Shown one piece after another: positions 10,167-20,265 of a stretch of DNA of 64,000 bases. Location of the stretch: positions 24,329,651 to 24,393,650 of the forward strand of contig CM064480.1 of the NCBI GenBank assembly GCA_032716605.1, given 5' to 3'. The translations under genes and the position numbers were made by a program. The stretch's first letter is position 1, and each line of letters opens with the position of its first letter. Source of the stretch: Paralithodes platypus (taxonomy: Eukaryota > Arthropoda > Malacostraca > Decapoda > Lithodidae). The notes under the pieces were generated by a model. The model had not been told where the DNA came from. It made no database searches and was given only the letters and a program-made list of their open reading frames with translations.

Positions 10167-10350
10167 TGTGTGACTTTAACCTCATGACACAGGGACAGGT
10201 GGCTTAATTATACACATTTGGTAATGCACTATATTGACGAAAATTAGGGCACGGTGTGAAAAAAGCTGTGTCAAAATATTATACTGATCCAACTGTTTGT
10301 TAAGAAGTTATTCCCGAAAAACGATGTAACACGGCCTCTGAAACCCATAG
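10167..10350 (-). repeat. Right arm of the 372-bp foldback MITE
   Basis: Reverse complement of 636-818, ending CTGAAACCCATAG at 10350. See the left arm for the reconstruction of the original hairpin element. Confidence 0.8.
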
Positions 10351-10473
10351 TAGGAGGCCTTAAATATCCGTCCAGACAGGTGGCGGGGGAGGAGTGGGAG
10401 GTGGGGGTTGGGAGGGAGGAAGGAGGCAGGACAGGGAGGGGGCAGAAGCATGGGGGGAGGGGAGGCGGAGCCT
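10351..10473 (-). mobile_element. Penelope-like element fragment, upstream half
   Basis: On the minus strand this reads GGCTCCGCC...GGCAGGTGG...CTGGACGGATATTTAAGGCC. It is nearly identical to plus-strand 37231-37353 and continues logically into 561-635. The C-rich block and the TATTTAAGG box look like a promoter region. Confidence 0.55.
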
Positions 10474-10814
10474 ATATATGGGTCAAATACATCAGTAGGA
10501 ACTAGCAAAAACAGACATACAAACATGCGTACAGGGTAACAACTCTACTAGTACAAATTAATAAAATTAACTATAACAATAATAATAATAACAATAATAA
10601 TTAAAGTTGAAAGCAACGTTGTGCGGGGTTCGAGCGGGGTTGCACGCAGGGTATTGTGTTGGATACAAGGGCTGTGCCACATATATCAAAATATCATGTA
10701 TCTTATCGGGCATGGAGAAAGTACAGAAGGAATACAGTGTAGCCATTTTGGCTATGGCCACTTAGACCATTAAGGAGTGTGACCCTTTTGGTTAAAGCTA
10801 TTAATCCTGTACGA
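10474..10814. other. Unassigned spacer
   Basis: Nothing recognised apart from an AT-rich AATAATAATAAC stretch near 10575-10605. The segment separates the Penelope-like fragment from the 3' tail of the minus-strand LINE. Confidence 0.4.
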
Positions 10815-10837
10815 GTTATTGTTGTTGTTGTTGTTCC

Positions 10838-11707
10838 CTAAGCTGCCTGGCCGAACAGCCCCGAGTCCCTGAGGAAGGCCATGGCCACGATCGGGCTTTC
10901 CCACAGAGCTCTCATTGAGTGTAGATTGTGTTGTTGGCGTAAGTGGTTGTGTGAAATGCAGTCTTCTTTGATGTGTTTAATGGTATGGGGTGCTGTGTTA
11001 CATCCCGGGCAGGCGTCGACAACGGAGTCATCCAGTCTCTTCTGATAGCTCAGGAGAGCTGAATGGTGTCCGCATCTCAGCCTGGCCAGGTGGACTCTGT
11101 CCTCGCAAGGAAGAGAGGATTCGGAAGGATGGATTTCGGGAGGTCGTGCTTGCAGCTGCGTGTTGTCTGTGAGTGAGTGGATGGATCGGTGAGAGATATG
11201 AGTATGGATGTGCTTCTGGAAGTTGGTTCGGGGTGGGTAGGGAGGGAGAGAGGACAGTAATTGTGTGTGATGCCGTGTGCTGGGTGTTGTTTTGATATTT
11301 CTTGGTGTCTGTGGGTGTGTTGCCATGTAGTTTAGTGGGTGGTCTTGGTTCGTGGAGGCTGCTGCCAGGAATTGAGTGCCTCTCATGTCCAGATGGTCTT
11401 TGACTTTGAGGATTTGGGTTTCTTGATGTAGGTGATCTGTGGGTGCAGTAGCTGTGCAGCCTGTAATGATCTTCAGGGCTTTGTTTTGAATAGTCTGTAA
11501 GGTCTTATGATGTGTTTCAGCTAGGTTAGAAGCCCAGGCTGGGCTTGCGTATTTCATCACTGATATTATGTATTGTTTATATACTGTGGTGGTAGTTTCT
11601 TTGTTGTGTCCAAATTTTGTGTGAGCAAGTGACCTGAGGGCGTTAAGTCTGGGTGTCAGTTTCTTTTTAATGTTTGTGGTGTGCTGTTTGAATGTCATGA
11701 GTATCAT
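10838..11707 (-). pseudogene. LINE C-terminal region after RT (thumb and Cys/His domain)
   Basis: 289 residues open to the stop at 10838. It starts within the thumb region (KYASPAWASNLAETHHKTLQ resembles the SPAW block after the RT palm). It ends with RLRCGHHSALLSY, a CPGC..HTIKHIKEDC zinc-knuckle-like pattern and AFLRDSGLFGQAA. It is separated from the RT palm by a frame change near 11705. The function of the Cys/His pattern is presumably RNA or target binding, by analogy. Confidence 0.7.
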
Positions 11708-12760
11708 ATGTTACTCCTAGGATTTTGGGTGTGTGTGTATGTGTTAGGGGTGTGTTGTTTATGGTGAGTTGAGGGATGTATTCGTGTTCTCCTGTCCAGC
11801 TTGTGAGCAGGGTTGCGGTGGATTTGGCTGAGGCTAGATTAAGTTTGTTTGTAGTGCACCAGCCATGTAGTGTGTTGAGATAGGGTTGAAGGAGATCTGT
11901 TGCTCTTTTTGGGTCATGGTGTGTGCATGTGAGTGTTATGTCATCTGCATAGGAGGCTAAGTTTATTTGGGGCGTATTGGGTGTAGTTATATCGTGCATG
12001 TACAGATTGAAGAGTGCGGGCGATAGGACGGATCCTTGTGGGACTCCATTTGGAAAGTTTCTGATTTTATATGACTGACCGGCAAAAGATACGTGTGCAC
12101 ATCTGCCTGCTAGGAAGTTGGCCAGCCACCTTTTTGTGTTGTTGTGCATGTTTGTGTTGTAGATTTTGTTTGTTAGGTTGTGGCGGGGGATGGCATCGAA
12201 GGCTTTACTAATGTCGTGTGTGGCTAATAGTGATCTGTGTGGTAGCTGAGTTAATGCCGTCAAAAGCTCTTTGTGTAAGGTCTGTGAGAAGAGTGTTTGT
12301 GGAGTGCAGTGGCCTAAAGCCATGTTGTATTGGAGCTAGGGGTAGGTCGGGTGTAATTAGTTGTAATACTAGGCGTTCCATGACTTTGGAGGGGGAGCAA
12401 AGGAGTGTGATGGGGCGGTGCGAGGAGGGTAGCGTGGGGTCTTTGTTGGGTTTGGGGAATGTGGTGATGAGACCATGCTTCCAAATGTCTGGTATTGTGT
12501 TGTGTGAATAACTGTAGTTTGATATGTTAGTGAGTGCTTGTATGCCTTGTGGTCCCAGGTGTCTGAGGTGTATGTTGCTTATGTTATCTAGGCCACAAGC
12601 GGGTGAGTGGTTGAGATTGTTGATGATATGCTTTGTCTGGTGATTGGTGAAGGGTGTATAGTCAGGGTCTGTGGGGAATTGTCTCTTACGTCGGATGACA
12701 CGTCGGTCGTCTTTGTGAGGTTTTAGGTGGCTGACATGTGAGAAGTGATTGATGAGAGTG
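11667..12760 (-). pseudogene. LINE reverse transcriptase domain, frameshifted
   Basis: Minus-strand translation shows RT motifs: IPDIWKHGLITTFPKPNKD and HRPITLLCSPSKVMERLV in one frame (12.35-12.6 kb), then ATHDISKAFDAIPRHNL, NGVPQGSVLSPALFNLYMHDI and ASYADDITLT (catalytic YADD at 11940-11951) in the next. The frame changes near 12265. QGSVLSP and YADD identify a LINE-type RT that would perform target-primed reverse transcription. Confidence 0.8.
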
Positions 12761-12914
12761 TTTGCTTGTTGTTTACATGAAGGAGTAGAGTCTGTTGTGA
12801 TTGCAGCATGTGATTGTGTTGTGTTGCTGTTGGAAAGTGTGATGCTGTTTAGTGTTTTGTAGAGTTTGTTGGGGTTTGTTTTGTGATCAAGTGTTTGTAG
12901 GAAGTTATTCCAAT

Positions 12915-13508
12915 TTAGTTTTTGTTGTTCTTGTTGTTAGTTTGGGTGTTGAGTGCTTGGATTTGTTGTGTGATGTCTTGTGTGTGGGGTGCTGGGGAGT
13001 GTTTCAGTATGTCGCATTGTCTGATGAGGTTTTGAATTTCTGGTGTGAAGTTGGGGTTGTGTCTTTTTCTGTTACCTCTTGGAATGTGTTTCTTGTCAGC
13101 GTTTTGGATAGTTTTATTGAGTATGTGTACAGCATTGTTGATGTTAGTGATGGGTGTACTGTTTAGAGTTGTGAAGTGTTGTTCTGTCTCATTTGTGAAT
13201 GCTTCCCAGTTAGCTCTTTTATAATTGGTGTATGTGTGTTTGTGGCTAGCTGGGGTGAGTCTGCTTTTGGTGGTGATAATGATCGGGAGGTGGTCAGAGC
13301 CTAAGGTTCTGACCACCCTCCAGGATGTTGTGGGGGCGAGTTCTGGGGAGCAAAAGGTGATGTCTGGAGATGATGGGTTATAGAGGGCTTGGTGAGGAAT
13401 ATGGGTATGTTGATGGATGTCGTTAACCTCTGAACTGCGCATGTGGGTAATTAGAAACGTCTGCCTGTGGTGACGTATTTGAGCTGTTTCCATCACTAAA
13501 ATATTCAT
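12915..13508 (-). pseudogene. LINE APE endonuclease, C-terminal part and linker
   Basis: The motif SPDITFCSPELAP followed by LGSDHLPI near 13.3 kb is the C-terminal APE signature (SDHxP). It is followed by an Asn/Thr/Lys-rich linker towards the RT. It ends in an Asn/Lys-rich low-complexity stretch at 12915, where the frame changes. The N-terminal part of the domain lies beyond the insertion at 14.5-15.1 kb. Confidence 0.75.
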
Positions 13509-13509
13509 T

Positions 13510-14500
13510 TTACCATAAATAGCATTAATACTTATCCATATGCGCCTATTATAGGTTGATTATAAAGGTATTAACCTGTTACAACAATAAAACGAGTGAA
13601 AACAGCGTTTGGATGGTCAAAATCGGCGATACAGGCCGATGAGGCAACCTCCTTTCCCGCCAATTTCCCCCAAGGCCACTGAGACACTGTCGATCGATAC
13701 TCTCTCTCTCTCTCTTGCACTCGCTTGCTAACAGTGATGACAATGCCCTGCTTGCAACTCGCTAATGTTAGCACGAAAATATACCTCAGAATAAGAGAAT
13801 AACAGGGAAAATAGGTGATAACTGAAGGAGGGGAGGAAAGTGGGGAAGGAGGGGAGGTAGAGGAGTGATATTTTGCATGGCCCAGGGGCAAAAAAATTTT
13901 TTTTTTTTTTTTTTTCTATCTATCTATCTATCTATCTATTGCCTGACGCCGTGATCCCCGAAGGGGTGGCCATGAACGAACCGCCCCCGTGCACCTCTGT
14001 CCCCAGTCAGTCGACGCCCCTCCCCCCAACCAGCACCGCCTTCGTTCATGTAGTTCCTCACTCCATCCTTCCACCTCATATTCGGTCTACCTCTCCCCCT
14101 CTGTCCCTCCACCTCGCTCTCGTACACCCTCTTAGTCATTCTCTCGCTTTCCATACGTTCCATATGGCCGAACCATCTCAAGTTGTTCCTTTTCACACTT
14201 TCCAGCACATCTACCTCCACACCACACCTCCTTCTTACTTCCTCATTAGTCTGTCTATCCCTCCATGTAACTCCGCACGCACTCCTTAAGTAATTCATTT
14301 CCACTGCTCTCACTCTTGGTCTGAGTCTCTCAACCAACGTCCATGCTTCGCTTCCGTAAGTCAGTGTCGGGATTACCACACTGTCATGCAAGGACTTCTT
14401 CACTTCCATACTGACCACCCTATTTCTTGTTACTGCTTTTTTTTTTCCCGATGTTTAATTTTTTTTTTTTTTTCTCTGACTCTTAAGAGTCTTCCCGTAG
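13510..14500 (-). mobile_element. Insertion inside the LINE endonuclease, including a second LINE fragment
   Basis: The endonuclease sequence stops near 14515 and resumes near 13508. Between lies a 5'-truncated LINE 3' end on the minus strand (13936-14440), with a (TAGA)n tail at 13917-13939 and a poly(T)/poly(A) stretch at 13890-13916. Further right is ~380 bp (13510-13889) without recognised content except a short (TC)n run at 13701-13717. The 18-base block CTCTTAAGAGTCTTCCCG occurs twice near 14486 and 14514, at the outer edge. Confidence 0.6.
13936..14418 (-). pseudogene. LINE C-terminal fragment (same family as the 17-19 kb copies)
   Basis: 160 residues beginning SMEVKKSLHDSVVIPTLTYGSEAWTL, then WRDRQTNEEVRRRCGV and NNLRWFGHMERM, followed by an Arg/Gly-rich GRGRPNMRWKDGV tail. 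This is the region after the RT palm in many RTE/Jockey-like LINEs. The same protein sequence with small changes is encoded on the plus strand at 17843-18136. It is 5' truncated and carries its own (TAGA)n tail. Confidence 0.75.
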
Positions 14501-14517
14501 TCCGCCGGGGGAACTCT

Positions 14518-14700
14518 TAAGAGTCTTCCCGCAGTTCCCGGGTTAAGGATGATGAGGTTATCAGTTTGCTTTTGTAGTACCAGCCCTCTGTCTGTGTCGG
14601 GGTTGTCGACAAACCAGGCCGACGTCTTGGCGTTGAAGTCACCACCCAGGATGATGTGTCGGGTGTTTGTGATGTGTTGTAAGTGTGGTCTGTATTCATT
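14518..14700 (-). pseudogene. LINE APE endonuclease, middle part
   Basis: The frame carrying ILGGDFNAKTSAWF at 14625-14650 is the GDFN catalytic block of APE-type endonucleases, followed by DTDRGLVLQKQTDNLIILN. It is out of frame with the upstream ORF (break near 14700) and is cut off at about 14518 by the insertion. Confidence 0.75.
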
Positions 14701-15673
14701 TGGTACTGTAGGGGATGTATGTGTTTATGATGGTTATGTTGGAGTTGTTGCCAGTGCGTATTTTAATTGACTGTATTTCTGTTGTGTTATCATTTGGGGG
14801 GAGGAGGGATTTGGTTTGTACACTGGTAACTATGTATGATATTTCTTTGTGTACCAGGGTGATGAGTCCACCGCCTCCACCGACAGCCCGGTCTTGTCTG
14901 ATGGTGGTGAAATCATGAAATGTGGGTGTTTTTTGTGTTGTGCGGAGTTTTGTTTCTTGCAAGATGGCAATGTGTATGTTGTGTTGTTTGATGAAGTGTG
15001 AGAGTTTGTGTTTCTTTGTGTTGATGCCATCTATGTTCAATTGGAGAATGTTAATGTTATGTGCACGATGTATGTTGGGTGCTGCTGCACGAGGATTGGG
15101 GGTGGGGGTGAGGGAGGGGCTGGGGTTTGGGATGGGTGAGGTGGGGGTGGGGAGCAGGAGATGGGGGTTGGAATGGATTAGGATGGGGTGTGGTGTGTTG
15201 AGTTGAGGATGTGGATGGTATGGGAAGGTTAGGTGGGTTAGGGAGGAGAGGTGGACGGGTTTTAGGGGGGGGGGAGTGAATGATATGGGAAGGTTAGGTG
15301 GGTTGGGGAGGAGAGGTGGACGGGTTTTAGGTGAGGGATTTGACTGGGAGAGGGAGGGGCATGAGGAACAGGTCCAGGTGTTCGTGTAGTGTTTCTTGGA
15401 GGCAAGTGTTGTGCAGGTGAAGTGGTTCCAGTTCCTGCATGAATTGCAGAGAACTGAACCCTTAGTGTGGCGACTCGAAGTGATGGGTTTTGAGCAAGTT
15501 GGACATATGTATGTGTAGGTGGGTCCTGGGTTGCTCTCAATGTCTCCGGCTAGAAGAAGTCTTCGAGAAATGGCAGCCGGAGAGTCATTTCTCGGTGTAG
15601 GAAAAACTGTGTGATGTGTGTGTGTGTGGTGTGAGAGGTGTGGAAATTCCCGGCGCGACCGAAGCCGCTCCAA
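14696..15673 (-). CDS. LINE ORF: 2A-like peptide, PHD finger and N-terminal APE endonuclease
   Basis: 325 residues from ATG at 15673. Residues 38-51 read LLLAGDIESNPGP, matching the D-x-E-x-N-P-G-P consensus of 2A StopGo peptides (coordinates 15521-15544 for the core). Residues 57-105 form a complete C4HC3 PHD finger: C57, C60, C76, C79, H84, C87, C102, C105. A long Pro/Ser/Thr-rich linker follows, then the start of the APE domain (INILQLNIDGI, then ILQETKL with the metal-binding Glu). The 2A would release a short N-terminal peptide and start a separate chain at the PHD finger. The frame ends at a break near 14700, so the full polyprotein is not intact. Confidence 0.82.
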   Translation of the reverse strand: MERLRSRREFPHLSHHTHTHHTVFPTPRNDSPAAISRRLLLAGDIESNPGPTYTYICPTCSKPITSSRHTKGSVLCNSCRNWNHFTCTTLASKKHYTNTWTCSSCPSLSQSNPSPKTRPPLLPNPPNLPISFTPPPLKPVHLSSLTHLTFPYHPHPQLNTPHPILIHSNPHLLLPTPTSPIPNPSPSLTPTPNPRAAAPNIHRAHNINILQLNIDGINTKKHKLSHFIKQHNIHIAILQETKLRTTQKTPTFHDFTTIRQDRAVGGGGGLITLVHKEISYIVTSVQTKSLLPPNDNTTEIQSIKIRTGNNSNITIINTYIPYSTK

Positions 15674-15680
15674 GGACTCC

Positions 15681-16440
15681 TGTACGAGTAGGCATAATTG
15701 CCCGAAATTGCCTTCATTCCCTGCTCATTTTCATGCATAAGCAAAATCCAGAGCGTAATACAATTATGTATTCGTGAAAGTACGGTAATAGCTTTCAAAT
15801 TACTCCTGAATCATCCCTGTACGACGTCTGGTTTTCTTGTAAGTATCTTGCAAACGAAGGGCAAAATTGCTAAAAATTACCAAATTCGATAGGCGAAATC
15901 GCTAAAAATACCAATTATTTTCTGTTTTCGCTATGTGTGACGCTGCACATAAGTGAGCTCTCTCTCACACAAACCTCAGTGTCGTGGCGGGGCCTGTAGG
16001 CTCCGGCTGACGTCCATCCGTGCTGCTTGCAAAAGCTGGCCTGGCTCACAGGCTACAAAATAGCCGGAAAATCGTCTCCGTCATATGAGGGGCCCGCGGG
16101 AATTGGGTTAAGAAGTGTGGTTGTTTTGATTATTTGATAGGGTCACCATAAGGGTAATGGTGTGGCATTTTTTCTGTACAGAAGCTTGGCCTTTTTGGTT
16201 GGGGCTTCTTAGGAATGTGACCTTTTTCGTTAGCCATGGAGAAACTGCAGAGGTACAAATTATTATAAGCAACCTCATGTTAAAAATATCTTATATATTT
16301 TTGTTTAGCTTTACTTGGCATTCCTCTTCCTCTTTGTATCTAGCAATTTAACCCCCTCAAACTCCTTATGACGCGATGGTGTGGTAATTACCCCAGGCCA
16401 AAAAGCTCTAAAAGATGATCGAGTGATAACTCAAGCGAGC
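15681..16440. other. Unassigned sequence
   Basis: No coding region recognised. It contains short AT-rich stretches and a GC-rich block near 15970-16100. It lies between the 5' end of the minus-strand LINE and the LINE fragments on the plus strand. Confidence 0.4.
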
Positions 16441-16454
16441 TTGAAATACGCAGG

Positions 16455-16505
16455 CGTTTCGTTCATGGTCACCCCTTCGGGGATCAAGGTGTCCGGCAAT
16501 ATATA
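16455..16505 (+). mobile_element. LINE 3' terminal scrap
   Basis: The sequence CGTTCATGGTCACCCCTTCG...TCCGGCAAT matches the 3' end of the LINE fragments at 18268-18310 (plus) and 13940-13985 (minus). Confidence 0.6.
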
Positions 16506-16522
16506 CCGGTAGGCTATAGATA

Positions 16523-16867
16523 AATTCATTTTTGGGCTATTTCTTCCATTTTATTTATCCTGTTAAAGTGCTTGATTGATTTTTGTGCTAATGCAGTTAG
16601 TATTTGTGTAATTTTACATATTTCAGCTAAATCTGAAGAGCACATGCAATTTATTTGTGCATGTTCAGTAAGTATTGCTGTGGAAAGGGTTAACGTATTC
16701 ATCTTTTGGGGTATTTATTCTATGTTTTTATCCTGTTTCTGTGATTGATTGAGTTTTGTGCTAATGTAGTTGGTATTTGGTATAATTTTACATATTTTAG
16801 ATAAATCAGAAGCGCACATGCAATATATTTGGGCATTTTCAGTCAGTATTGCTGGGAAAACGGTTAA
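16523..16867 (+). repeat. Two tandem units of a ~175-bp repeat before a LINE body
   Basis: Units 16523-16692 and 16693-16867 share TTTTGTGCTAATG.AGTT, GTAATTTTACATATTT.AG and CAGTATTGCTG..AA.GGTTAAC. Two further units precede the second LINE copy (18327-18437 plus 18783-18848, and 18849-19021). The placement suggests monomers of a LINE 5' leader or promoter; this is an inference. Confidence 0.65.
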
Positions 16868-18325
16868 CATACAGTATTCATCATAGGAAGGGAAGAAGAT
16901 GTGTAGCTCAGATCTTTGCCCTGAAATATGTTGTGGAGAAATATCTTGAGAAGGGACAAAAGTTGTATGCTGCCTTCATGGACTTGGAGAAGGCCTATGA
17001 CAGAGTTGATAGAGAATGTGCTGGTATGTAGAAAGTACTTGGAATATACGGAGCAGATAGCAAGTTGCTGAAAGCAGTGAAAAGCATGTATGAGGGTGCA
17101 AAGGTGTCAGTATGTGTTGAGAATGAACAGAGCGAGTTCTTTGATCTGAATTTTAGGTTAAAGAAAGGGTGTGTGATGTCCCTGTGGTTGTTCAATATAT
17201 ACTGAACTGTATATGGATGGAGTCATAAAACAAATGCAAGGATGAGCAGTGGATGTTGATGTACCACTAATAAGGGAAGGCAATGAGTGGAATGACAGAG
17301 TTGATAGAGAAGGTATGTGGAAAGTACTGAGAATATATGGAGTAGATGGCAAGTTGCTGAAAGCAGTGAAGAGTATGTATGAGAGTGCAAAGGTATCAGT
17401 ACGTGTGAAGAATGAACAGAGGGAGTTCTTTGATCTGAATGTTTGGTAAAGCAAGGGTGTGTGATGTCCCGATGGTTCTATATATACAGTATATGGATGG
17501 AGTCATAAAAGAAATACAAGGAAGAGCAGTGGATGTTTGTGTACTGCTGTTTGCTGACGATATGAATGGGAGTTGCAGGGTCTGGTAAATATGTTTGGAA
17601 CAGTGTGCGAAAAATGGAATCTGAAGGTAAATGCGGGGAAGAGCAAGGTTATGGTCTTCGAAAGGGGTGAAGCCACAGAGTGTGAGGTGAAGTTGAACGG
17701 TCAGGCTATGGAGATTGTCAGCTCATTTAAGTATCTTGGCAGTGTACAGAGTAAAGATGGGAGTATGGATGAAGAAGTGTGGGAGAGGGTGCAACAGGGG
17801 AAGAGGGTTGTAGGAATGCTGAAAGCAGTAACATGAAATAGGGTGGTCAGCATGGAACTGAAGAAGTCATTGCATGACAGTGTGGTAATCCCGACACTGA
17901 CTTACGGAAGCGAAGCATGGACGTTGTTGGAGAGATTCAAACCAAGAGTGAAAGGGATGGAAATGAGTTACTTGAGAAGTGTGTGCAGAGTTACATGGAG
18001 GGATAGACAGACGAATGAGGAAGTACGAGAGAGGTGTGGTGTGAATGTACTGGAAAGTGCAAAAAACACCTTGAGATGGTTCGGCCATGTGGAACGTATG
18101 GCAAGCGAGAGAATGACTAAGAGCGTGTACGAGTGAGGTGGAAGGACAGAGGGAGAAATAAACCGAGAGAGAGGTGGAAGTATGGAGTTAAGAAGTATAT
18201 GCGTGAAAGCGGTGCTGGATGGGAGGAGGGGCATCGACTGACTGGGGACAGAGGTGCATAGGGGTGTTTCGTTCGTGGCCAATCCTTCGGGGATCAAGGC
18301 GTCCGTCAATAGATAGATAGATAAA
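16868..18325 (+). pseudogene. Decayed LINE copy (RT and C-terminal region)
   Basis: Recognisable blocks in order: RKGRRCVAQIFALKYVVEKYLEKG (16890-16960, RT fingers), FMDLEKAYDRVD (palm motif A, 16977), KKGCVMSLWLFNIY (motif B, 17165), LLFADD (17546-17563, catalytic motif C), NLKVNAGKSKVMVF, FKYLGSVQSKDGS (17727) and SLHDSVVIPTLTYGSEAWT (17860). It ends with GATAGATAGATA at 18311. Several stops and frameshifts and an internal duplication (16996-17540) make it non-functional. No endonuclease was found; the 5' side is replaced by the ~175-bp repeats. Confidence 0.75.
16996..17540 (+). repeat. ~300-bp direct duplication inside the LINE copy
   Basis: GACAGAGTTGATAGAGAA at 16996 recurs at 17295. 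Both are followed by the same RT segment up to the ATATATGGATGGAGTCATAAAA block (17208 and 17490). The second copy is joined to a GGAAGGCAATGAGTGGAA junction. Confidence 0.65.
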
Positions 18326-18326
18326 T

Positions 18327-19021
18327 TCATCTTTAGGGCTATTTCTTACATTTTCTTTATCCTGTTAGTGTACTTTATTAATTTTTTTGGTAATGTAGTT
18401 GGTAATTGGTGTAATTTTACATATTTCAGATAAGGGATGTCAACAGAATAACAAATGATGAGCTGAAGAGACGTTAAGGTATAAAGAGTATTAGCGAGGA
18501 GATGCGTACAAGTAAACTGGGATGGTATGGACATGTGGAGAGAATGGATGAACAAAATTGGGTGAAAAGATGCAGGTCTGCGATTGTGGAGGGAGCTGCA
18601 CCAAGGGGTGGACCGAGTAAGACCTGGGATCGGACTATATGTGCCGATCTCAAATCCAAAAACTTGACAAGTAAAGCATCCCTTAACAGGGTTGCCTGGA
18701 ACGCCGCCATTAGGAAAAGAGACTGAAACTGCACATCTGTGTGGAGCACTCAGTCTTAAAATGTTATGTACGTATGTATGTATAAATCTGAAGAGCACAT
18801 GCAATCTATTTAGGAATTTTCAGTCAGTATTGCTGGGTAAAGGGTTAACATATTAATCTTTTGGAGTATTTCTTCCATTTATTTATCCTGTTAGTGAGTT
18901 TTATTGATTTCAGTGCTACTGTAGTGGTATTTGGTGTAATTTTACATATTTTAGATAAATCTGAAGAGGACATGCAATATATTTGAGCATTTTCAGTCAG
19001 TATTGCTGGGGAAACGGTTAG
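18327..19021 (+). repeat. Two further ~175-bp repeat units, the first split by a LINE insertion
   Basis: See 16523-16867. Unit three runs 18327-18437 and continues at 18783 after the inserted fragment; unit four is 18849-19021. Confidence 0.6.
18438..18783 (+). mobile_element. 5'-truncated LINE insertion of a different family
   Basis: The frame reads KLGWYGHVERMDEQNWVKRC, then GRG-like PRGGPSKTWDRTICADLK and ends at TGA 18724-18726. This is the typical C-terminus of another RTE/Jockey-like LINE family. A (GTAT)n tail at 18766-18782 and the re-use of ATAA at both ends indicate insertion into the ~175-bp repeat. Confidence 0.7.
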
Positions 19022-19880
19022 CATACTGTAGTCATCTTAGGAAGGGAAGAGGATGTGTAGCTCAGATTTTTGCCCGGAAATGTGTTGTGGAGAAATATCT
19101 GGAGAAGCGACAAAAGTTGTATGCTGCACTTATGGAGTTGGAGAAGGCCTATGACAGAATTGATAGAGAAGGTATGTGGAAAGTACCGGTACTGAGAATA
19201 TACGGAGTAGATTGCAAGTTGCTGAAAGCAATGAAGAGCATGTATGAGGGTACAAAGGTGTCAGTATGTGTGGATAATTAACAGAGGGAGTTCTTTAATC
19301 TGAATGTTGGGTTAAAGCAAGGGTGTGTGTGATGTCCCCATGGTTGTTTAATATATACCGGTACAGTATATGGATGGAGTCATGAAAGAAATACAAGGAA
19401 GAGCAGCGGATGTTGGTGTACCGCTGATAAGGGAAGGAAACGAGTGGAAGTTGCCTCAATAGTACAGTACCGGTACTACTGTTGCTGACAACACAGTTCT
19501 GATGAGCGATAGTGAATGAGAGTTGCAGGGTCAGGTAAATATGTTTGGAACAGTGTGTGAAAAACGGAATCTGGAGGTAAATGCTAGGAAGAGCAATATT
19601 ATGGTGAAAGCGGTGCTACCATAGAGTGTGAAGTGAGCTTGAACCGCTATGAAGAATGTCAGCTGATTTAAGTATTTGGGCAGTGTGTTGAGTAAAGATG
19701 TGAGTAGGCCTAGGATGAAGAAGTGTGGGAGAAAGTGTAACAGGGGAAGAGCGTTGTAGGAACTCTGAAAGCAGTAAGAAGAAATAGGATGGTCAGCATG
19801 GAAGTAAAGAAGTCCTTGCATGACAGTGTGGTAATCCCGACATTGACTTATGGGAGGGAAGCATGGACGTTTCTGACTGG
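19022..19880 (+). pseudogene. Second decayed copy of the 17-kb LINE
   Basis: It carries the same blocks as 16868-18325: RKGRGCVAQIFARKCVVEKYLEK, MELEKAYDRIDREGMWKV, LKQGCV and the DSVVIPTLTYG segment near 19830. Frames are broken throughout. It ends abruptly near 19870, where MITE-type DNA begins. Confidence 0.7.
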
Positions 19881-19929
19881 GATTGATCATTGATAATCAT
19901 CGTTTATGCTAGTTGGAAAATTAGTGGGG

Positions 19930-20135
19930 TAGAATGTAGAGTTCGGTGTACCGCCAGCCTTGTTTACACTACGCGGAGCGGCGGTGGACGCTGGCCCATC
20001 ATGTCTATTTGACTGCTTTTGGATACAATAATAGGTTGAGGGGGGTCACCCCCCCATGACATATTGTCATCATCATATATATTGCCAGCAGGAGGCAAAT
20101 AACCGAAAAAAACGCCTTCAAAATAGACGCGAACT
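19930..20135 (+). repeat. MITE copy a, left part (split by the 1.5-kb TIR element)
   Basis: Contains the family core ACAATAATAGGTTGAGGGGG, CCCCCCATGACATATTGTC and CATCATATATATTGCCAGCA, then AAAATAGACGCGAACT. The sequence resumes at 21606 with AACCACGGTGATCGAC, which matches the intact junction of other copies such as 26570-26585. Confidence 0.7.
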
Positions 20136-20265
20136 AAAGGCTGGTTCACACATAGCCGAGTCGGTGTGCGAGTTCAACACGAGTGATGAAATTTTGCTAT
20201 TCAGCAATGACTCGTCGATACTCCTCAACACTCGTGCTACGCTCGTGTATACTCTTTGTTTACTC

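Larger units (their letters stand above)
10815..15680 (-). mobile_element. Non-LTR retrotransposon with 2A-like peptide, PHD finger, APE endonuclease and RT (interrupted)
   Basis: Read on the minus strand the order is: a 2A-like motif and PHD finger (15.5 kb), APE endonuclease (15.0 to 13.2 kb, interrupted), RT (12.75-11.7 kb), a C-terminal Cys/His region, stop at 10838-10840 and a (GTT/AAC)n tail at 10815-10835. A microsatellite tail in place of poly(A) fits several APE-type LINE clades. Frame breaks near 14700, 12915, 12265 and 11705 and a ~1-kb insertion show that it is inactive. The clade is uncertain (I/Nimb/CR1-like). A second copy of the 3' end lies at 20366-20455. Confidence 0.8.
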
